A stretch of DNA of 64,000 bases, taken from contig JADCRB010000016.1 of assembly GCA_021464245.1 (NCBI GenBank), forward strand, positions 1,436,348 through 1,500,347, written 5' to 3'. Below, one piece after another: positions 59,613-64,000 of this stretch. This stretch comes from Carallia brachiata (Eukaryota > Streptophyta > Magnoliopsida > Malpighiales > Rhizophoraceae). Position numbers and translations under genes: made by a program. The notes under the pieces were generated by a model. It was not told the DNA's origin and made no database searches. It saw only the letters and a list, made by a program, of their open reading frames with translations. Position 1 is the first letter of the stretch. Every line of letters begins with the position of its first letter.

Positions 59613-60550
59613 TTTTTTTTTTTTTTTTTTTGATCAAAGAGAAAAGATATATTATATATGATCAAACAAGGGAACATATACACAAAGGGCCAACAAAATT
59701 AGAGTCCGCATCATTCCTGACATGCTACAGAAATACAGAAGACAAAAGAAGTCCATAGACATCCACAACGGCCCAACCAGGAATGTCCACTCCCCCTCAA
59801 CCTTAGCCAGCCCAATATAGCCCATGTAGGTCCACTGAAACCAAGCCCGAACTCAAGGCTCGGAAAAGAGATCCGCACAAAGAAACAAATGGCCCAAAAC
59901 CCAACACAACAAACTGGCCGAAATCCACATAGTCCGGCGATGCTCTGCATATCGGCGGGAAACCCGACACAGTCGAGAAGGCAACAATGCGACCCATAAT
60001 GGGCCGGCGGCATTACAGGATCGGCCAGGACCGGCCGCAGCCGAAGACGCCAACCACAACAAGAAGGCGCATAAACTTCAACGTTGATGAGGACTAGAAG
60101 GCCAGAGGAGGGAAGCACCCAAGCCGGGGAAGAACAGCCAAGGACCAGTCGGAGGCTGGGTAGCAATGACGGAACTCCTGCACAAGATCCAGCTGTACAA
60201 GGGCCCAACTACCAGCAAGGCACAGCAGCCACCCAAAAAGCCAGGCGACCCTCGCCTCCCCACCCAAACCAGCCATGGCGGAGACGTGAGGGACCCCGTA
60301 GGAACGCCAACAAGAAACCTCAGCAGAAGCAGAGTGCCAACAACAACCGCAAGAAAAATGGAAACAAAAAAACCAAAAACAAGCCCACCACGGGGCACCA
60401 AGGCCACTAACGGGGCACCAAACAGCCACACAGACCGACAAAGCCGACCGGAAGACCCGGGAGCCCCGAATTCGCCGATGGCACACCAAGAGCTCTCAAC
60501 GTACGATAGTGCAGGCAAACGTATGCACAAGGAACCGATTAAAACTCTCA
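59613..60550 (-). mobile_element. 5'-truncated LINE-type retroposon with 17-bp target duplication
   Basis: The left edge is a T run of about 19 followed by GATCAAAGAGAAAAGATATATTATATATGATC. On the minus strand this is a LINE 3' end with poly-A tail. Flanks GATTAAATGGCCCTCTC (59596-59612) and GATTAAATGACCCTCTC (60551-60567) differ at one of 17 positions. The 940-base interior is strikingly GC-rich and its open frames on both strands have no recognisable domain, so it is probably 3'UTR of a LINE. The good duplication suggests a fairly recent insertion. Confidence 0.7.
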
Positions 60551-60567
60551 GATTAAATGACCCTCTC

Positions 60568-62050
60568 ATGTTTTCTCATGAAAACTCAAATGCCATCTTC
60601 TCAATGTAAGGCCAAAAAAAGTTTGCATTAATTATTGATGGCTCATTACCTACTTTGAAACTCAAAATTTACAATAAATTCTAAATATAACAATTACAAT
60701 AAGAAATTTTCGTTAATTTTTTGTCAAATATTTCAATTATAATTTTTTAACGTAAATAAAAAGTAATCTTATATAAATAATGTTCTTAAAATACAATTTA
60801 CTTTAAATGTCTATTATCTTTTATTAAATTTTTTGTGGCAGTATTTGTAACATAAATATGAACTATATAACTTAAATGAAGGCTTTAATTCATGAATAAA
60901 CAAAATTTCTTTAAATTATTTTTTTTGTTTAATTTATTTACATACATTAATATATTAATTTTATTATTTTTAATCTTGCAATAAATTATAAATCATATAT
61001 ATTAAATCTACAAAAATTATTATTCTAATATATACATATATATAATACTTATATTTCATATATTTATATTTTTTGTAATCTGTATATAAATAATTAATTT
61101 TTATATATTTAATATTAAATACCAGTTTTACGGTTGAACCAGTTAAACCTCAAACTTATGAATTTTTCGGTTTAATAACCGGTTCAGTTATTAAAGCCTC
61201 TTCTCCAACATGAGTTATATTCATAATATTTACATCAAAACTAAAGAAAAAATCTCAATGTAATGAAAAAGTTATTATATTCTGATTCAAACCTACAAGT
61301 TTAGGAGCCTCTGAGACATTTCTCTAAATCCCTCAAGTGTCGAGATTTAGATTCATGACAAAGAAAAGCACAACTGAAATGCATGAGCTATGGCTGATCT
61401 AGCTAACATTTGAACATCACGAGCTTCCATAATGGAAATCTAACACTTTGGATATAAAACACAAAGAACGAACATGGTGGGAATTGGGAAATAAAATGGA
61501 GGAAAAGGAAGTTCTAGGAAAGAAAACAATTTTTCTTTGAGTTGTTTGTATAAGAAGAAATGGTAAATGTCGCAGCAAGCTGCTAGCCTACGGGATGAAA
61601 GACAGAATGCCACTAGGTCAATGTATTCGAAAATGAAATTAGACTTTTGAAATTACTGCCACATCAATCTTTTAAAACTTATGTAACATTAACATTTTAA
61701 AACATTTATGTACCAAAAAAAACATTTCTTAAAAGTTTGAGGATATTCTTGTACTATTGTAACAAGTCCTTAACTTTGGTATTTTCTCGCCAATCTGGTC
61801 AGAAGGCTTGGTGGACCCACCAAAAATGACATTTCTTCAAATTTCTCGCTATTTTATTTCCAAAGTAGAATTCAACCAGTAATTTTCCTTTTTTATTATT
61901 TCTCATTATTTCTATATAAACAAATAAAATTAAAAGAATTTGGTTTAGGCCTAAATGTGGACTTATGCTTGTAGGCTAATAGCCTGAATCATCTTCTGAC
62001 AGTTACAAAAAGGAACGCCACTCACTATCTGAAGCCATCCATATTCTCAG
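60568..62050. other. AT-rich intergenic DNA, no gene seen
   Basis: Apart from the CCGGTT-type end at 61119-61200, no feature is recognised. Confidence 0.4.
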
Positions 62051-62503
62051 CAATGTTAACAAAATAGGATCAGAGCAATCAGTTTGACTCATTCAATTAG
62101 TGATTAGTTATGTTTTCAATTTAATTATGACCGATTTTTAGAGAATTTCTAAATTGATAAAAATTAAATTGATTGGATTGGTTGAACCAGAATAATAAAT
62201 ATAAGAAATTATAATTTGATTTTAAATTTTATTTAAATTATAAACAAAGCCCTAGATATGATTAAAAATTTTTAATTTAGTCATAAATTTAATCAAAATT
62301 TTTAATTTAGTCCTTAAAACAAAAAATTAGTATCTAACCACCATGTACAAGTATTATTATTTCAATTACTTTCATAAATATATATTTATTTTTTAACATC
62401 GGTTCTATCGGTTTGAATACTAATTAAACAGGTTGAGTCAGTTCAACGTTAAACTACTAATTTTTTCCATTTCAATAATTGATTTAGTTCTGACAACACT
62501 GAG
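62051..62503. mobile_element. CCGGTT-family element, diverged copy C
   Basis: Aligns end to end with copies A and B: AATGTTAACAAAATAGGATCAGAG at the left, the middle AAATTATAATTTGATTTTAAATTTT...TTAATTTAGTCCTTAAAA, and TTTAGTTCTGACAACACTG at the right. Many CCGG words have decayed to CTGG, TTGG or TTGA, as expected from loss of methylated CpG. No convincing target duplication was found. Confidence 0.6.
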
Positions 62504-64000
62504 TCTGAGAGAAGTTACTCTACCTAATCTTTGGTTTTATTTGAATAGGAATGAGAGTCGGAACCGAAACAAGTTCCATGATTCCGTTTAGAATTGAAAC
62601 CATGGATAAGTGGTTTGGCTATATTTTGCCCCTTCCAAAAACTAAATTACGGATAACTAAAAGGTGAGTCTCAAATATTTCAGTTTATTTCAATTGAGTC
62701 GTATCTATTTGGGTCATTTCAATTTAATCCTAAACGTTAATGAGCTCATGTTAATTTAGTCCAATCTTGAGCAAATTGAGCTTTTGACCATGAACTCTAG
62801 CCATTAATTCCATCAAAAAAATTGCAAAAATTAAAAAAAAAGGTAAAAAACCTATAAAAAAAAGTAAATACGTCTAAAAACATATTTTATTTAAAAATAT
62901 GCATCACAAGCATTTTTAAAATAGTATTCAGAAAAACAAGTGCGTATTTCTCCATAAAATTCCTGAAAAAATAGCACAATTTCTTTAAGAAATCCACAAA
63001 ACATTTTTAAAATTTTGAAAATATAAAATTCAATAAAAATCTGAATTTTTTTATAAAAATCTGAATTTTTTAAAGTAATAATAGAGCAAAGAATGGGAAA
63101 GAATTGCATGATGTATTTTTATTGTACCATAATGACCACTCCAACGAATTTGGTATTCCGCATCCTTAAGATGAACAGTGAAGACAAAAAAAAAAAAAAA
63201 AAGAAAAGAAAGGAGATTTGCTTTTTTTCTTTCTTTCTATTTATTTTTGGGGTTTTCCTTTTAGCGTTAATTTTTTGTGGAAAATGGACAACAGCTTCCT
63301 CACCTATTTGTTATCCTCACGTAAGCTTCTTTTCTTTTCTTTTCTTTTCTTTTTTTATTCGTTTTCTCTTATTTAATAATTTTTTGATTGCCATTTGGTT
63401 GGACAGCCAAAAGAAAGAGGTGATATAAGAACGTGATATATATAGCACAAAAACTTCTTTTATGATTTTTTACAAATTGATTTTTTTTGTTAACATGATA
63501 AGAAATTTTTTGTAATTTTACTTTTGTTATTTAAAATTAAATTTTAAGTGAACTTAATCTTATCGTAAAATTTAAGAGTTTTCGTGAAATTTTGTGAAGA
63601 AATTTTTGTAATGTTTATCTTTATTCTTGACATAAAAGATACCCATAAAAAAAAACTAGTTATGTACTGTTTTTATTTTTAATATCTTGTTTTGTTCTTT
63701 TGTGATATTACTAGTATTTTGGGAGATTTTCCAAAGGAGAAAGCAAAAATGGAGAGAAAGTCTGGCAGTAGCTCGTGTAGCATGATACTCAATTTTTGCG
63801 CGCTCTCATATCTAAATGATAATATTTTATCTTCATCCAGCTTTCGATTTTTTTATTAAAATGACTTTTTAAAAAAAAAAAATACATTGCAGATGCGAAA
63901 GACAATATGCCTCAGAAATATTTTCATTGGTTTCATTTTCAATATTAAACTAGCAAAATTAGATTTTTTATTGGGTTAAAGGCATTTAGTCCCCTGTACT
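62504..64000. other. AT-rich DNA, no gene seen
   Basis: Contains an A17 run near 63187-63202 and TTTTC repeats near 63330-63350. The last bases (TTGGGTTAAAGGCATTTAGTCCCCTGTACT) look like the end of a dispersed repeat that continues beyond the window. No coding signal. Confidence 0.4.

Noticed and set aside
59711..60609. Several long open frames on both strands (up to about 165 codons)
   Set aside because: They lie inside the GC-rich LINE-type insertion with poly-T and target duplications. No domain is recognised.

Overview
This window is nuclear DNA of a flowering plant, most likely a eudicot. It has spliced genes with GT-AG introns, AT-rich intergenic DNA, and several plant transposon families, including an endogenous plant pararetrovirus. 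I see no bacterial-type operons, CRISPR arrays, rRNA or functional tRNA genes. The species cannot be named from the sequence.

Three host genes can be reconstructed by hand. (1) Positions 3661-11606, plus strand: a homolog of TAF RNA polymerase I subunit A, with nine coding exons. (2) Positions 15212-17485, minus strand, convergent with gene 1: a RING-H2 E3 ubiquitin ligase of the TEAR/MBR/HIP1/RHG1A group, with five coding exons and a 5'UTR split by two introns (to about 20340). (3) Positions 52985-58800, plus strand: a SAWADEE homeodomain homolog (SHH2-like), with nine coding exons. Genes 1 and 2 have correct splice sites but carry single-base frame lesions (one and three respectively). Gene 3 is clean.

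Positions 21.57-32.98 kb hold a rearranged, decayed endogenous pararetrovirus of Caulimoviridae (florendovirus-like). From left to right these are a small coat-region fragment, an inverted promoter/leader segment, a nearly full-length copy, and a second copy in direct tandem that is truncated. The full-length copy runs movement protein, coat region with zinc knuckle, protease, reverse transcriptase, RNase H, then a second ORF of unknown function. A degenerate initiator-tRNA-Met primer-binding site lies at the head-to-tail junction. The coding regions are broken by stops and frame changes, and the reverse transcriptase catalytic box is altered.

Positions 33-52 kb are a transposon graveyard. 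It holds two adjacent CCGGTT-rich MITE-like elements (one with a 9-bp target duplication), Ty1/copia remnants (one between two LTRs), LINE fragments, a hAT transposase relic, and a 6.1-kb Mutator-like element with long terminal inverted repeats. A 2.5-kb non-autonomous hAT-type element is inserted inside the right terminal repeat of that Mutator-like element. It carries fragments of two host genes, a ubiquitin coding segment and a cytochrome P450 segment, so it is a Pack-type element.

Positions 59-64 kb hold a 5'-truncated LINE-type insertion with 17-bp target duplications, further CCGGTT-rich repeats, and AT-rich DNA. Smaller elements (Tourist-like MITE, foldbacks, SINE, RTE-type LINE tails) sit in intergenic DNA and in introns of genes 1 and 3.
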